DNA of 64,000 nucleotides from Selaginella moellendorffii (taxonomy: Eukaryota > Streptophyta > Lycopodiopsida > Selaginellales > Selaginellaceae): NCBI RefSeq assembly GCF_000143415.4, contig NW_003314339.1:318812-382811 (forward strand), in the 5' to 3' direction. The notes beneath the pieces were generated by a model, which searched no databases, was not told the DNA's origin, and worked only from the letters and a program-made list of their open reading frames with translations. Positions 22,486 through 33,300 of the stretch are shown in pieces (position 1 is the first letter of the stretch; every line of letters starts with the position of its first letter). A program made the position numbers and the translations under genes.

Positions 22486-25037
22486 ATGGTTGTGGAGACG
22501 CCCACTTCCAATCCGCTGCCTCCTCCTCCGCGGCGCCGGAACGATGGCGGATTATCGTCGCGCCAAGAGAATCTCTCCAATGCGGATTTCCGGCGGATGG
22601 TCATGGAGACGCCGCGGCGAGCTCCACCGGATGAGAGCTCCAAGGATCAACGCCCTAAGAAGTAAGTGTATAGGCTACATTACACTGGTGAATAGTCTCA
22701 AGTGAAATTTCGTCCAGGAAGAATGCCGATGAGAGCGCAAAGCGTCCTGCCCGAAAGTTTCGACCGCCCAAGCCCAAAGAGTGAGCGTTTCTTTTGTTCT
22801 TTTTCTTTTGTTCTCTTTACTTATGCGAGTTCATTGTCTTAGAGAGGAGAAGAAACCGACCAAAGTCGACGAAGAGGATGATTTGCCAAAATACCGCGAC
22901 CGTGCTAAAGAGCGGCGCGAGGATCAAAATCCTGACTACGAACTTATGGCTGCAGCATCTGGAATCAGCACCTTACACGCTGTAGCTCCTCCGGGAGCTG
23001 TCGACTTACAGTGAAGTAATTCTTTCTCACGTGGAAAATCGTTTATGGTGGTGTTTTTCTATTCTCCCTGCAGGGCAGCTGAAATACAAAAGAAGATATC
23101 CATAGCCAACAGCAAGTACCTTGGAGGTAAGGTTACCATTTCATAGATTTATGAATTGGCTCTAGTAACACAGGTGATGTCGAGCACACGCACCTGGTAA
23201 AGGGGCTAGACTACGCCCTCCTAAACAAAGTCCGGAGTGAGATTGATAAGAAACCCGAAGAGTTGGAGGAGCCTGAGGAAGAAATAAGGTGCAAAACGGA
23301 CTCTTTTCTTGTGTTTTCTGAGAGCGCATGTCTTTTATTTTCAGGGTCAGCAAGACCGAGGACGAACCAATCAAGTTCAATACTCCAGTTGCCAGGGTGA
23401 GACGTTTGTGCGTTGTGTTTAGTTTTGAAGCTAAAGTGTTCTCGCAGGTGATATACAAATGGTTGGTCAAGCCTCCAACGTTGAGCAAAACAAGCGACAT
23501 GTTTCTTCCGGGTCGGATGGCCTATGCGTTCGACATGGTAGGCTTTTAAGTTTGTCTGGTAATTTCTAAAAGTTTTTGAGACTACAGGAAGAAATGTCAC
23601 ACCATATTCCTACCACCGTGTACCGAAGCAAAGATGACTGTCCTACACCCGAGGTAAGGAAAAAAATAAGCCGCAGTTGTATTTACAGTGCTGGTTTTCA
23701 TGCAGGAGTTTGTGACTGTGGGAGTTGATGTGGCTGTTTTAGACAGGATAGCCAAAATCATGGCTTATTTGAAGCTGGGAGCTTCCGGTAAGGTGAGAGA
23801 GTTTGTGCTTGATTTTCTTAGACAATCTCTAACACGTGTGCTCCAGGCCTCTAAGAAAAAGAGGAGAGATAAGTCCGACACAAAAGGTACGTTGTATGAT
23901 TCGCTTTTTTAATGAGTTTCGACCGACTTGTTTGACATTCACCAGGCACTGCAAAAGAAGCCGCGGCACTGGTAGCACCGATTGACGTCAAACAACCAGA
24001 GACGCATGATGATGAAGTAGTAAAGAACAGGCCTTCAGACACAGACGATGCCGCCGTCGAAGAGGAAGCACCAAAGCCTCGAGTGGCTGAAGACGACATA
24101 TTTGCAGACGCTGGCACAGACTACGTAGTAACTATGGACGGCAGCCCTCGATCCGAGGACATGGAGGAGTCTCCACGACGGGATGGAAATGGTGGCGATT
24201 CATACTTTCATGAGGAGCAAAGATCACATGAAGACTTGGAACAGGCAAGCCTTCTAGCTATAAGTCTTGGAAGACAACTGACTGTTTTTTGTTTACCTTC
24301 CAATTTTTGAATCAGGCTCCAATGCAAGGTCCTGCGATGCCTCAGTTCGGTAGTGAGTGGCAAGATTACCTTCCTCCTCCTCCAGACGATCCTTCTTATG
24401 AATACTACGCCAATCAGCTTAGCGTGGAGGGAAATGCAAGCGTTCCAGCAGCAGCCGTTGCTCCTGTTGCACCAAAGGATCCTCTGTGCATGACGCAGGA
24501 AGAGAAGGACAGAGGCATGAGTTCGGTGTTCAAGCGCGACGATCAAAGGCTCCGTCAGCGAAGGGAGCTTGATTCTCGCGAGAAAGATCCAAACTTTGTG
24601 TCAGAGAGCTACTCGGAGTGTTACCCAGGCTACCAGGAATACAACAGAGAGATAGTTGACAGCGATGAAGACGCGGACCTCACGAAAATGGACGTCGGTG
24701 GCAGGGTACGCAGATTTTCTTCGTCTTGTTTACTTTTAACTGTGTTCTTCGCCAGGCTAAAGGGCGATTGCATCGCTGGGACTTTGAGACAGAGGAAGAG
24801 TGGGGAAAATACAACGACCAGAAAGAAGCCACTCCAAAAGCCGCTTATCAGTTTGGTGTCAAGATGCAAGATGGGAGGAAGACGCGGAAGCAAAACAAGG
24901 ATCAGAAGCTCAACAACGAGCTACACAAGATAACTCAGATAATGGAGAAGAAGAAGAGAGAAAAAGGGGGGTTGCATGAAGACGGTGACATTGTTGCCGA
25001 AGAAAGCAGCCATCCTGGGAAGAGAATAAGAACATGA
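22486..25037 (+). CDS. SMU2: RED/IK-type spliceosomal protein (SMU2 homologue)
   Basis: Thirteen exons give 626 residues: 22486-22661, 22718-22780, 22843-23010, 23074-23126, 23174-23288, 23345-23396, 23448-23537, 23588-23653, 23706-23792, 23847-23886, 23946-24244, 24316-24705 and 24756-25037. RED (SMU2) pairs with SMU1 in the spliceosomal B complex and affects splice-site choice. The N-terminal RED domain is clear: KYRDRAKERREDQNPDYE, then AAEIQKKISIANSKYLGGDVEHTHLVKGLDYALL in two exons, then FLPGRMAY. The acidic middle is followed by the C-terminal RED domain with YPGYQEYNREIVDSD and a Lys-rich end typical of the family (KKQNKD-like). The human RE/RD repeat tract is absent, as in other plants. 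Intron 11 uses a GC donor (CAG|GCAAGC). Confidence 0.92.
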
Positions 25038-25118
25038 ATATAATGTAGAAACGGGGGAAATATCTCTTCGACATATAGATTCGACATGAATTTTTCATAA
25101 GTAACAACATTGGAACTC

Positions 25119-25586
25119 TCAGCAAAAGAAAAGGACAGCGTACAAAAAGATCATTAGAAGGATCCCTTGAACGATCCTTCCCCAATGTATGGTCTTGACT
25201 GGCTCATGGATGATTGATTGATTGACTGGTGGAATTGGTTGACCTTTATTCCTCTTTCTTGGGTGCCTTTTCTTCCTCTTTTTTTCCTTTGGATCTTTGT
25301 CACCAACATCATCGATATCTTCTTCAAGACCATCCAAAGTCTCAAATGGATTTGCATCTTTGTGCGATTTTACCTGGCAAGCGTTGGATTTGGGAGGCTC
25401 CATGAAATTTATTAGAGGAAGGTATGGAATCCGGACCCTTTCAGGCTCTGGGATCTCCCCCCAGCAGTAGTCGTGATCCTCAGATACCTCCTCCATGTAC
25501 CTGTCATGCTTAGCCCTCCTCTGCTGCTCCAAATGAATTGTCCGTAGCTTCTCCTTAATCGGATCAATAATCCTTAAAACCTCCAT
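25119..25586 (-). CDS. Small charged protein with a C-terminal hydrophobic anchor
   Basis: This single minus-strand frame of 155 residues lies between RED and the COMM-domain gene. The N-terminal part is helical and charged (IKEKLRTIHLEQQRRAKHDR), the middle has a run of basic residues (KEKKRKKRHPRKRNK), and the last 18 residues are hydrophobic (IVQGILLMIFLYAVLFFC). This is the layout of a tail-anchored membrane protein. No family is recognised. A TATATATATA tract on the same strand (25613-25623) is close to the ATG, leaving little room for a leader. It could instead be an exon of a longer gene or a non-coding frame. The product assignment is inference only. Confidence 0.4.
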   Translation of the reverse strand: MEVLRIIDPIKEKLRTIHLEQQRRAKHDRYMEEVSEDHDYCWGEIPEPERVRIPYLPLINFMEPPKSNACQVKSHKDANPFETLDGLEEDIDDVGDKDPKEKKRKKRHPRKRNKGQPIPPVNQSIIHEPVKTIHWGRIVQGILLMIFLYAVLFFC

Positions 25587-25711
25587 GCTGGTGATTTAGG
25601 TGTGAACGATCTGTATATATATAGTAGTGCTGAAAAGGAGAGTTTGTGACCCTTTAAAGGGGAATTTATAGATTTAGTTTTTGCTGGAAAACTTTGGGTT
25701 TCTCAAAAAGA

Positions 25712-25722
25712 AGGGTTTAGGG
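25712..25722 (-). promoter_or_regulatory. Telo-box upstream of COMM-domain gene
   Basis: AGGGTTTAGGG is one and a half plant telomere units and sits 12 bp before the start codon at 25735. Confidence 0.5.
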
Positions 25723-25734
25723 CTAGTTTATAAA

Positions 25735-26065
25735 ATGGATTCTCTAGTGGACTTCGATTGGAAGCTCAAGGTGAGAGAGAGCTTGCTTCTAGTTGTTCTC
25801 ATCATTTGCAATGCAGTGGATGGTGAGCAGCAGCGCCTTGGGCAGCATCAAACAGGGCATCTTGCGCCTCGAGATGGCCTTGGCAGACAAATCCCCGCTT
25901 GTGGCAGAGCTGGACAAGCAAGAACTGGAGTCACTGATCGAGAGCATGGAAGCCATTTGTGCTAGCGTCGCTAGAAAAGAAGAAGAAGAAGAAGAAGAAA
26001 AAGGAGGAGGAGATTCACCCGATTCACCCGATTCACCCAATTCACCCAAGATCCAAGGGAAATGA
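25735..26065 (+). CDS. Minimal COMM-domain protein
   Basis: Two exons (25735-25770 and 25817-26065) encode 94 residues. The first 62 residues fit the COMM domain: DFDWKLKWMVSSS (the conserved Trp of the family), GILRLEMALAD, then LDKQELESLIESMEAI, matching the beta-beta-beta-helix pattern ending in the L(T/D)xxELxxLIxxLE helix. COMMD proteins form a heterodecameric ring in the Commander complex, which recycles membrane proteins from endosomes. There is no N-terminal HN domain, so this is a stand-alone COMM domain. The C-terminal tail is low-complexity: a Lys/Glu run followed by three SPDSP-like repeats. The 46-nt intron is the only one. Telo-box and short spacers suggest constitutive expression. 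Confidence 0.7.
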
Positions 26066-26280
26066 TCAAAACACAAGTTTATTACCCCTGGAAATTCTTC
26101 CTCGTCACTGGGAGATTCCAACCACGACCAGACAGACGTTGAAGGCAAGGCAGGCCCCCTTTACCCGGTGACGTGGCGCGCACGTGGCAGTCCCGGGTTG
26201 GATGAGCGTTGGGGACAGTAGTGGACTGGTGCTATAGGTACTCTCTACCATCACACTTTGGTTTTTTAGAAGAGTGCGCT

Positions 26281-26420
26281 GGAGAGAGAGAGAGAGAGAG
26301 AAGCGAGGGAGAGAGAGAGAGTGACAGGGCACAACGAGGAGGGAGTTTATTTGTTTTTGGGCGGCCAAAATTCGAACTCGCAGGGGCCGCATTCCCATGA
26401 GCGAGAGAGAAAGAGAGAGT
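26281..26420 (+). repeat. GA-rich microsatellite tracts before RAD21 gene
   Basis: Several (GA)n runs (about 26282-26300, 26309-26320 and 26401-26419) lie in the 541-bp spacer upstream of RAD21. GAGA-type tracts in plant promoters or leaders bind BPC proteins; here they could act as promoter elements or be simple repeats. Confidence 0.5.
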
Positions 26421-26606
26421 TTTGGCTCCTCTTTTTCCTCTCGAGTCTCGAGAGGGTTTCTTCCATCCGGCCAAAGAGGTGAGAACTCCTTGAGAACTTG
26501 GGTAGAACCAGCTTGGAGGCTGTGAGCTAGATGAGCTAGATGAGCGAGATGGAGCTTGGAGCGGAGGAATTCGCGCTGGACTAGGCCAAATTCCACGACC
26601 CACAAG

Positions 26607-29600
26607 ATGTTCTACTCCCAGTTCATCCTAGCCAAGAAGGGACCGCTGGGTACCATATGGATTGCTGCTCATCTGGAGCGGAAGCTCCGGAAGAACCAAG
26701 TTACCGAGACCAACATCGGTGTGTCTGTGGGTAAGTCACGATCTAGGATGTTGTTTCGTTGCTGAAAAGAGAGTTTTTTCTTTTCTTTTTCTAGATTCCA
26801 TTCTTTGTCCCGAGGTTCCAATCGCGCTGCGCTTGTCCGGGCACCTGCTGCTGGGTGTTGTGAGAATCTACTCGCGCAAGGTCAACTACTTGTTCCACGA
26901 CTGTAGCGAGGCTTTGGTGAAGATCAAGCAGGCCTTTCACTCTGGAGCTGTTGATCTTCCACCCGAGGCGGCCACTGCTCCTTTCCATTCCATCACGCTG
27001 CCGGAAACTTTCGATCTCGACGATTTGGAGCTCCTCCCGGATCGAGAAGCGTTATTCCTTGCAAATAGGTGGTTATATGTTTTTTTTTCTTTGCTTGTCT
27101 GAATGAACGTACAAAACTCTTGTTTTCTTATCCTTTTTTTTTTTTTTTTGCAGTTCCATCGATCACCATGTTACATCGCGTGAGCAGATTACTTTGCAAG
27201 ACACCATCGAGGACACTACGTATCTTAGCTCGCAATTTGGACTCGATGGTAATTTGTTTTTCTCTCTCTCTTGAGCTTTTGAAAAACTCTAGCTTTCGAG
27301 AAATTCTGAGCTTGTAATTGTTTGTGTCTACGCAGAAAGATTTACAGATGGGGATGCTCCTCGTTTGGATTTTGGCGAGGTTTGTGTCGTGCTCTTTTAT
27401 TTCTTGGCTCTCAAAGACTTTAACTTTGTATTTTGTTTCCAGGATGTTTTCACCGTTAAAGAAAAAGATCAGGAGAAAGGCGTGAGCGTCGAAGAAGAGT
27501 ACGTAGCCAGTGACTGGAATGCGTAATAATACTTACTTGAGAACTATTGCTTTTTGCAGCCCCGTCTCGGTGGAACCGATGGATGAAGATGACAAAGCCG
27601 AAGAGAACATCGAGACCGCCAACGAGGTCCCTGAGCTCCCAAACGATGATGCCATGGACCTGGATGATCAGCTCAAGCCCTCGGTGGACGCAAACACTTT
27701 CGATATCAACGTAGTGCCCGTCGAAGAGGTACCACCGCCGCCACCATTAGCAGCAGAAACGAATGAGTTTGCAGCTACCACTGAAAGCGAAGTTACAACA
27801 AAAGCTGATGGTGGCGACGAAGAGATTGTCCCCGAGCTGGTGGCTAGTGATTCGCTGGTTGAAACTACAGAAACTCCGGCGGACGCTCGTGAGAATGAAG
27901 ACGCTGCTCCTGCGGCTACTGCTGCTGCTGCTGCTGAAGAAGTAAAAGAAGGAGAAGAAGAAGTTTCACCGTCTTCGCTTGAGAAGAAGAACGAAGGAAT
28001 CGTCCTGCAAGAGAACGAGCAAGAGGAGAGTCGCGGTGACAAAGATATTACTCAAGAGCAAGACGCAGACAAAGAACAAGACAAAGAAGAGACTTTGGAA
28101 ACTGAGAAGGCTGTGGACGAGGACAACGCGCAGGGCCGAGAGATTGCCGTGGAGAAGCAGCTTGAGGATGTGCCTGATATTGAGAAAGTCCGATCGGCTC
28201 CCGAAGTTCCGTTGCTGGAGCCAAATGTTTTGGAACTTCCAGAGCCGGATTCTACTCCAGCAGCACCAGCACAGAAGAAAGAGGACGTGATTGATGATCC
28301 TGTTCCTCTCGTCGAAGATACTCTCAAACTTCAGGAAGTCGAAGAAACCCCGAGGCTTTCTCCTCCATCAATGACGAGAATGCCGGAGTTTCCTTCTCAC
28401 GGGGATGATGATTTACTGGCGTCGATTCTAGGTGCGTACTCATACACTCAATCTTTTCGTTTTTCCTCATGAATCTAAGCTTGGAAAAAACACAGGTAGA
28501 AGAACACCTTCTCTAGTGGTGGCACCGACACCACCTGCGAAGCGCCACAAGCCCGGTCCAAAGCCCGGCTCGAGAAAGAGAAAAGTTCACTTCGACGAAT
28601 CCATGGTTTTGGATGGCGAGTAAGTTTTGTTTTCTCTTGGTTGTTTGTAAACCACGTCCCTTACGACGTTTTCTCCATAGTCACATGCGACAGCAGCTTG
28701 CGGACACGAGCAGCATTCGCCGGGTTCGAAAAAGAGCTCCTTGCACCGATTATGAAGTCTGGGGATCGGAGAAAGATGGACTAGGCCAGCAAATGTTCGA
28801 CGAACCTCTCATTCCAGGTACAACTCTTTTTCTTAAGTTGGAGGAGTGCTTCCTTTTATTTTTCTTTTCTTTTTGCCAGGATCTTGCGATATCATTCGCG
28901 AGGTTTATCGTTCTGTGTACAGTGCCGGTGATGCAAGACACAGTGTGGAGTCCGACACCACCGAAGTGTCCGCCAGGCATGACAAGTATCAGCTGGAGGA
29001 AGAGGAAAGTCGCGAACCGATCACTCTCGAGGAGGAGCCACTCGAGGACGATCTATTCTATGACCTGGAAGCTAGCTATCGCTTTGAAGAAGGTCTAGAG
29101 CAACCCGACCCTTTTCCTCGGACCGAAACAGTTGCCAGTGCAGAGAAAGCCGACGAGACGACGATCAAAGAGAACTTGGACTCGGAAAGGCGGGACGCTT
29201 GTGACAAAGAGGAGGCCCAGCCATCTGATAAGCCTGATGTTGTTCTTCCCGAGGAGCGGCCGTGTCCTGCTCTCGCCGACGAACACACTCTGGAAACTCC
29301 CGCTGGAGCTGATGTTCCAGAGCAAAGTGAGGGAGTTGTGGTGCCTGCAGTCGTCAACGATGCCAAGGATTTGAACGCGCTTGGTGATAGAAACGAGCTC
29401 GTAAATGGTGATGAGAAGCCGGAGGAGGCGGATCAAACACCAAAACTTGCTGAGGCTCGTGAGTCCGAAGCAACCGAAGAAGAAAAGGAAGAAGCTGGGC
29501 TTGACGCTGTCAACCTCGAGGATGGACAAGAAATTCAAGCTGATGAATCCGTGGGTGACAAAGCTGGCTCAGAACCAAAGCAAATGGAAGACGAGGAGGC

Positions 29601-30359
29601 TCCGAATGACAACAAAATGGAGGAAGAAATGGTTGTAGCGGACAACACCACCCCAACACAAAGAACTGATGCCATCGATAGTGATCAACAAGTAGCTGCC
29701 AATAACACTGTAGAGGTATGGTCTGTCATCCTCTTGTAAGTTCATTCTAATCATCTTTCTTTCTTAGGATCTGGACTTTCTCGTAGACTCCAAGGACGAA
29801 GGTAATCAAGATGAAAGATTCACAAAAGCACTTGACTTTGTTTCGACGCTCTGTTCTTTTGATGTGCTCTTAGACGCTGCTGCTGGCGACGATGCTGACA
29901 ATTACGATCCGGATTATCTGCAAGATCAAGCTCAAGATAACAGTGGATGGTCCGTGAGAACAAGGTACGGTATGATCTCTGTGAGCGTGATTTTAACTTG
30001 GCGATTTGTGTCCAGGGCTGTTTGCCAGTATTTGCGAGTCACTTTTGAAACCATGGAGAGTGCCAGGAAAGAAAGGCACGTAGTGGCTCCAAAGCTCGGC
30101 TTGGAAAGACTTCTCCAAGGAAAAACCAGGCGAGAATCCGCTCGCATGTTCTTTGAGAGCCTGGTAAGCTTTTCTTTCTTACTTTGATGGTTTGATCCTC
30201 AAATCGTCAAAGCTTCGGTGATTTCATCCTCAAGCTAAAAATTGGTGTTGTTTCCACCAGGTGCTCAAGACTAAAGATTACATTAACGTGGAACAAATGG
30301 CTCCCTTTGACAACATTTACATCTCGGCTCGTCCAAAGCTCATGAAAGCCGAGATGTGA
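26607..30359 (+). CDS. RAD21: Cohesin alpha-kleisin, RAD21/SCC1/REC8 family
   Basis: Thirteen exons give 977 residues: 26607-26730, 26795-27068, 27154-27248, 27336-27379, 27443-27498, 27560-28431, 28496-28619, 28681-28817, 28880-29715, 29768-29801, 29874-29964, 30016-30163 and 30261-30359. The kleisin closes the SMC1-SMC3 ring that holds sister chromatids together and is cut by separase. The N-terminal domain is textbook ([30 protein letters not shown], then [17 protein letters not shown]) over residues 1-105. The long middle is acidic and divergent, with a basic patch [15 protein letters not shown]. The last 80 residues form the winged helix that binds SMC1 ([32 protein letters not shown]). 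Length is close to Arabidopsis SYN4. The conserved ends favour a mitotic RAD21 over REC8 (inference). A T17 tract precedes exon 3. Confidence 0.93.
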
Positions 30360-30519
30360 TGTGAAGTGGAGATATATTTACTTGACTAGGTACTTACTCT
30401 TTCATCTTTTTTATTTATATTTTTTTGGTTGTATCATACTGCAATGCTGCTTGTGCCGATTATTTTTTCTTTCTATCAATCCAAGAATGACCACCTGAAG
30501 AATAAAATGTGGTCGCTAT

Positions 30520-33159
30520 ATGCAAGCTTGGAGAAGAGGGAAGGGGGATGCTATAAGATGGATGAGGCAAAAGCTCCGGGATGGAGAATGGGCAATCTGG
30601 GGAGCACTGGCAAGCGAGCGTCTGGTCGACAAAGGAAAGGTGGAAGTGGAGATTGCGATCGAGGGCGGGCTCGCGGACGCTGTGGATCGGTTGGAAGAGA
30701 CCGAAAATGCGCGAGTCTCCAGCAGCAGCTACGCGCTCTTGATCCGCCAGTGTGGAGACTCTGGAGATTTGGGCCGAGGCAAGCGCGTCCACGATCACAT
30801 CTCTCGCAGCGGCCGCGACGGTGAGACGTTCCTGGGCAATCTCGTGGTGGAGATGTATGGAAAGCTGGGATGCGTGAGCGACGCCCGCGCGGCATTCGAT
30901 CGAATCGCGCAGCCCAATGCATTTTCGGTGAATCTGGTGCTTGCGGCATGCGCGAAGAGGCAGCGGATCGACGAGGCGCAGGGGATCTTTGAGCGTTTCT
31001 CGAGCGTGGCCGATGCCGTGGCATGGAATACGATGATTGTAGCATATGCCCATCCTGGGCATCTGTTGAAGGCAATGAGTTTGTTTGATTCTATGCCGGG
31101 AAGGAATGTTGTTTCGTGGAATTCTATTGTAAATGGTGTGCTTCAGCATGGATGCGCGGAAGATGCTGTCACGATGATGAACAAGATGCCACAACATAGC
31201 TTGGCGTCGTGGAACGCTGCAATAATTGCTTATGCCGAAGCCGGGCACCTGTGTAAAGTTCTTGAGTTCTTTCTTTCACGTCCAGAGCGCGACTTGATTT
31301 CGTGGATTGAAACCATCAGGTGTCTCTCAAAGAACGGAAGCGTCGACGATTCGAAGAGGCTGTATGATGCGATGCCGCAATGGAGCGTAGCTGTTTGGAT
31401 CGCATTGCTGCAAGCATATGCCCAAGGGGGGCATATTGACATCGCCGGGGCTTTGTTCGATGAGATCCCCGAAAAGAGTCTTGTGTCGTGGAACGCGATG
31501 ATCTGGGCGTATGCAATCAACCAGCTAGCCGCCGACGCCAAGAAACTCTTCGATGCTTTGCCGGAGATGGACGTGATCTCGTGCAACACCATGATTAGCG
31601 CCTTTGCGAGCAGCCACTCGGTGCGAGAGGCCAGCCAAGTTTTCGAGAGCATGCCCGCGCGAGACACCGTCTCCTGGAACGCGCTCCTGCAAGGATACGC
31701 CGACGAGGAGTCCGCGAGCTTTGAATCGGCGAGAGCTTTGTTCGAGAGAATGTCGCACAGGAGCTTGTTGGGATGGAATCTGATGCTCAAGGCTTCCATG
31801 CAGCAGGGAGAGATTTATCACGCCGAAGAGATCTTTCACGAGATGCCTGGACGGAACTTCTCGTCGTGGAACGCGCTGCATGGAGGATACGTCGAGAATG
31901 GTGTTCTAAGCCTTGCGGTGGCGGCGATGGATCGAATGCCCGCCATGGATCGAGTGGTGTGGACTGTGATGATCGGTGGCTATGCCCGCGCTGGATTCTT
32001 GGCCGAGGGCGAAGAGATGGTGGAAAGGATGCCCGACCGGGATGTTGTGGCTTGGAACTCGCTCTTGCAAGCTCACGTCGAGCATGGAGCACAGATAGAA
32101 GACGCAAAGAGGATCTTTGATGGCATGGCCGAGAGAAACATCGTGTCGTGGTCGGCGATGATCGGCGCTTTCGTGCGGCCGATGAAGCAGCAGAAGCTCA
32201 CAATCAAAACGCGGGTTGAGATGGCCAAGTCCGTTTTTGAGCGAATGCCAAGCCGGGATATGGTGTCGTCCAACGCAATGGTGGTGTTCTTGGCGGACAA
32301 TGGCTTGATCGAGGAAGCAAGAACAGTGGTGGAATCCATGGACCGAAAAAACTCCACCTCTTGGAGTGCTCTTCTGGAAGGCTACGTGAAGAAGGGCTGT
32401 AATCGGGAAGCTCTCGAGCTCTACCGGTCCATGGACTTGGAAGCACAGAGCAATCCACAGTCGACTAACAGCAGGACTTTCGTGTGGATTCTGGAGGCCT
32501 GCGCCAGGAGCGTCGCATTGAACGCTGGCCGATCGATCCACTCCGACTTGGATGATCTCCTCGCGAGGAATCATGGCAGCAGTAGTGTTTTGCTAGCTCC
32601 TTCTCTGGCCACGGCCCTGATCGACATGTATGGAAAGTGTGGAGAGCTCGACGAGGCCAGGAAGATCTTTGACGCTCTCTCCTGCAAGAGCATCTCGTGC
32701 TGGAACTCGATGATCGCGGCTTACACACAGAGTGGTCATGGAAAGCAAGCGCTGGAGCTCTTCCTCTTGATGGGACTCGATGGCTTGAATCCCAATCACA
32801 TCACTCTGATGATCGTCCTCTCGGCTTGCAGCCACTCGGGGCTCGTCTCCACCGCCCTGGATTTCTTCCTCGCTTCCATCCTCGGCCGCGACTTTGGCAG
32901 CGGTCTCATCCGCAAGGAGCACTTCGCGTGCCTGATCGATCTCCTTGGCCGCGCCGGGCAACTCCAGGAAGCGCAGGAACTGATGGCAGCAATGCCGGTG
33001 GAGCCGGATCGAGTGGCGTGGAGCGCCATGCTTGGAGCTTGCAAAGCTCACGGCGATGGCGATCGAGGCGCCGCCGCGGCGGAGAGAGTGATCCAGCTCG
33101 ATCCAAGCTCCTCGTCACCCTACGTTGCCGTGTCGAGCATGCACAAGCAAAGAGTTTGA
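30520..33159 (+). CDS. Large PLS-class pentatricopeptide repeat protein
   Basis: This intronless frame of 879 residues begins 160 bp after the RAD21 stop. It opens with an L-like unit (YALLIRQCGDSGDLGRGKRVHDHI), continues with more than 15 mostly S-type repeats such as FDSMPGRNVVSWNSIVNG and FERMPSRDMVSSNAMV, and ends with P-L-S units (DMYGKCGELDEARKIFDAL), a LIDLLGRAGQLQEAQELM helix and a shortened E region (YVAVSSMHKQRV). No E+ or DYW domain follows, and the E motif is cut short. It probably binds organelle RNA. The start is uncertain: 30520 and 30562 are both possible, and neither gives a clear transit peptide. Confidence 0.9.
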   Translation: MQAWRRGKGDAIRWMRQKLRDGEWAIWGALASERLVDKGKVEVEIAIEGGLADAVDRLEETENARVSSSSYALLIRQCGDSGDLGRGKRVHDHISRSGRDGETFLGNLVVEMYGKLGCVSDARAAFDRIAQPNAFSVNLVLAACAKRQRIDEAQGIFERFSSVADAVAWNTMIVAYAHPGHLLKAMSLFDSMPGRNVVSWNSIVNGVLQHGCAEDAVTMMNKMPQHSLASWNAAIIAYAEAGHLCKVLEFFLSRPERDLISWIETIRCLSKNGSVDDSKRLYDAMPQWSVAVWIALLQAYAQGGHIDIAGALFDEIPEKSLVSWNAMIWAYAINQLAADAKKLFDALPEMDVISCNTMISAFASSHSVREASQVFESMPARDTVSWNALLQGYADEESASFESARALFERMSHRSLLGWNLMLKASMQQGEIYHAEEIFHEMPGRNFSSWNALHGGYVENGVLSLAVAAMDRMPAMDRVVWTVMIGGYARAGFLAEGEEMVERMPDRDVVAWNSLLQAHVEHGAQIEDAKRIFDGMAERNIVSWSAMIGAFVRPMKQQKLTIKTRVEMAKSVFERMPSRDMVSSNAMVVFLADNGLIEEARTVVESMDRKNSTSWSALLEGYVKKGCNREALELYRSMDLEAQSNPQSTNSRTFVWILEACARSVALNAGRSIHSDLDDLLARNHGSSSVLLAPSLATALIDMYGKCGELDEARKIFDALSCKSISCWNSMIAAYTQSGHGKQALELFLLMGLDGLNPNHITLMIVLSACSHSGLVSTALDFFLASILGRDFGSGLIRKEHFACLIDLLGRAGQLQEAQELMAAMPVEPDRVAWSAMLGACKAHGDGDRGAAAAERVIQLDPSSSSPYVAVSSMHKQRV

Positions 33160-33261
33160 AAGAGGGGGTCAAGAAAGAGGACACGTCAGCAGGGCCGTTT
33201 CCCTCCACTGGCCGATATCCGAATATTACTTGCTTCTTCCTCTGTGACTCAGCCTCTCTTC

Positions 33262-33270
33262 TAGGGTTTT
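33262..33270 (-). promoter_or_regulatory. Telo-box upstream of ABCA gene
   Basis: TAGGGTTTT, the reverse complement of AAAACCCTA, lies 30 bp before the ABCA start codon. Confidence 0.45.
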
Positions 33271-33300
33271 GGGGAGCGTGTCCATGCGCCAGGGCGAGCG

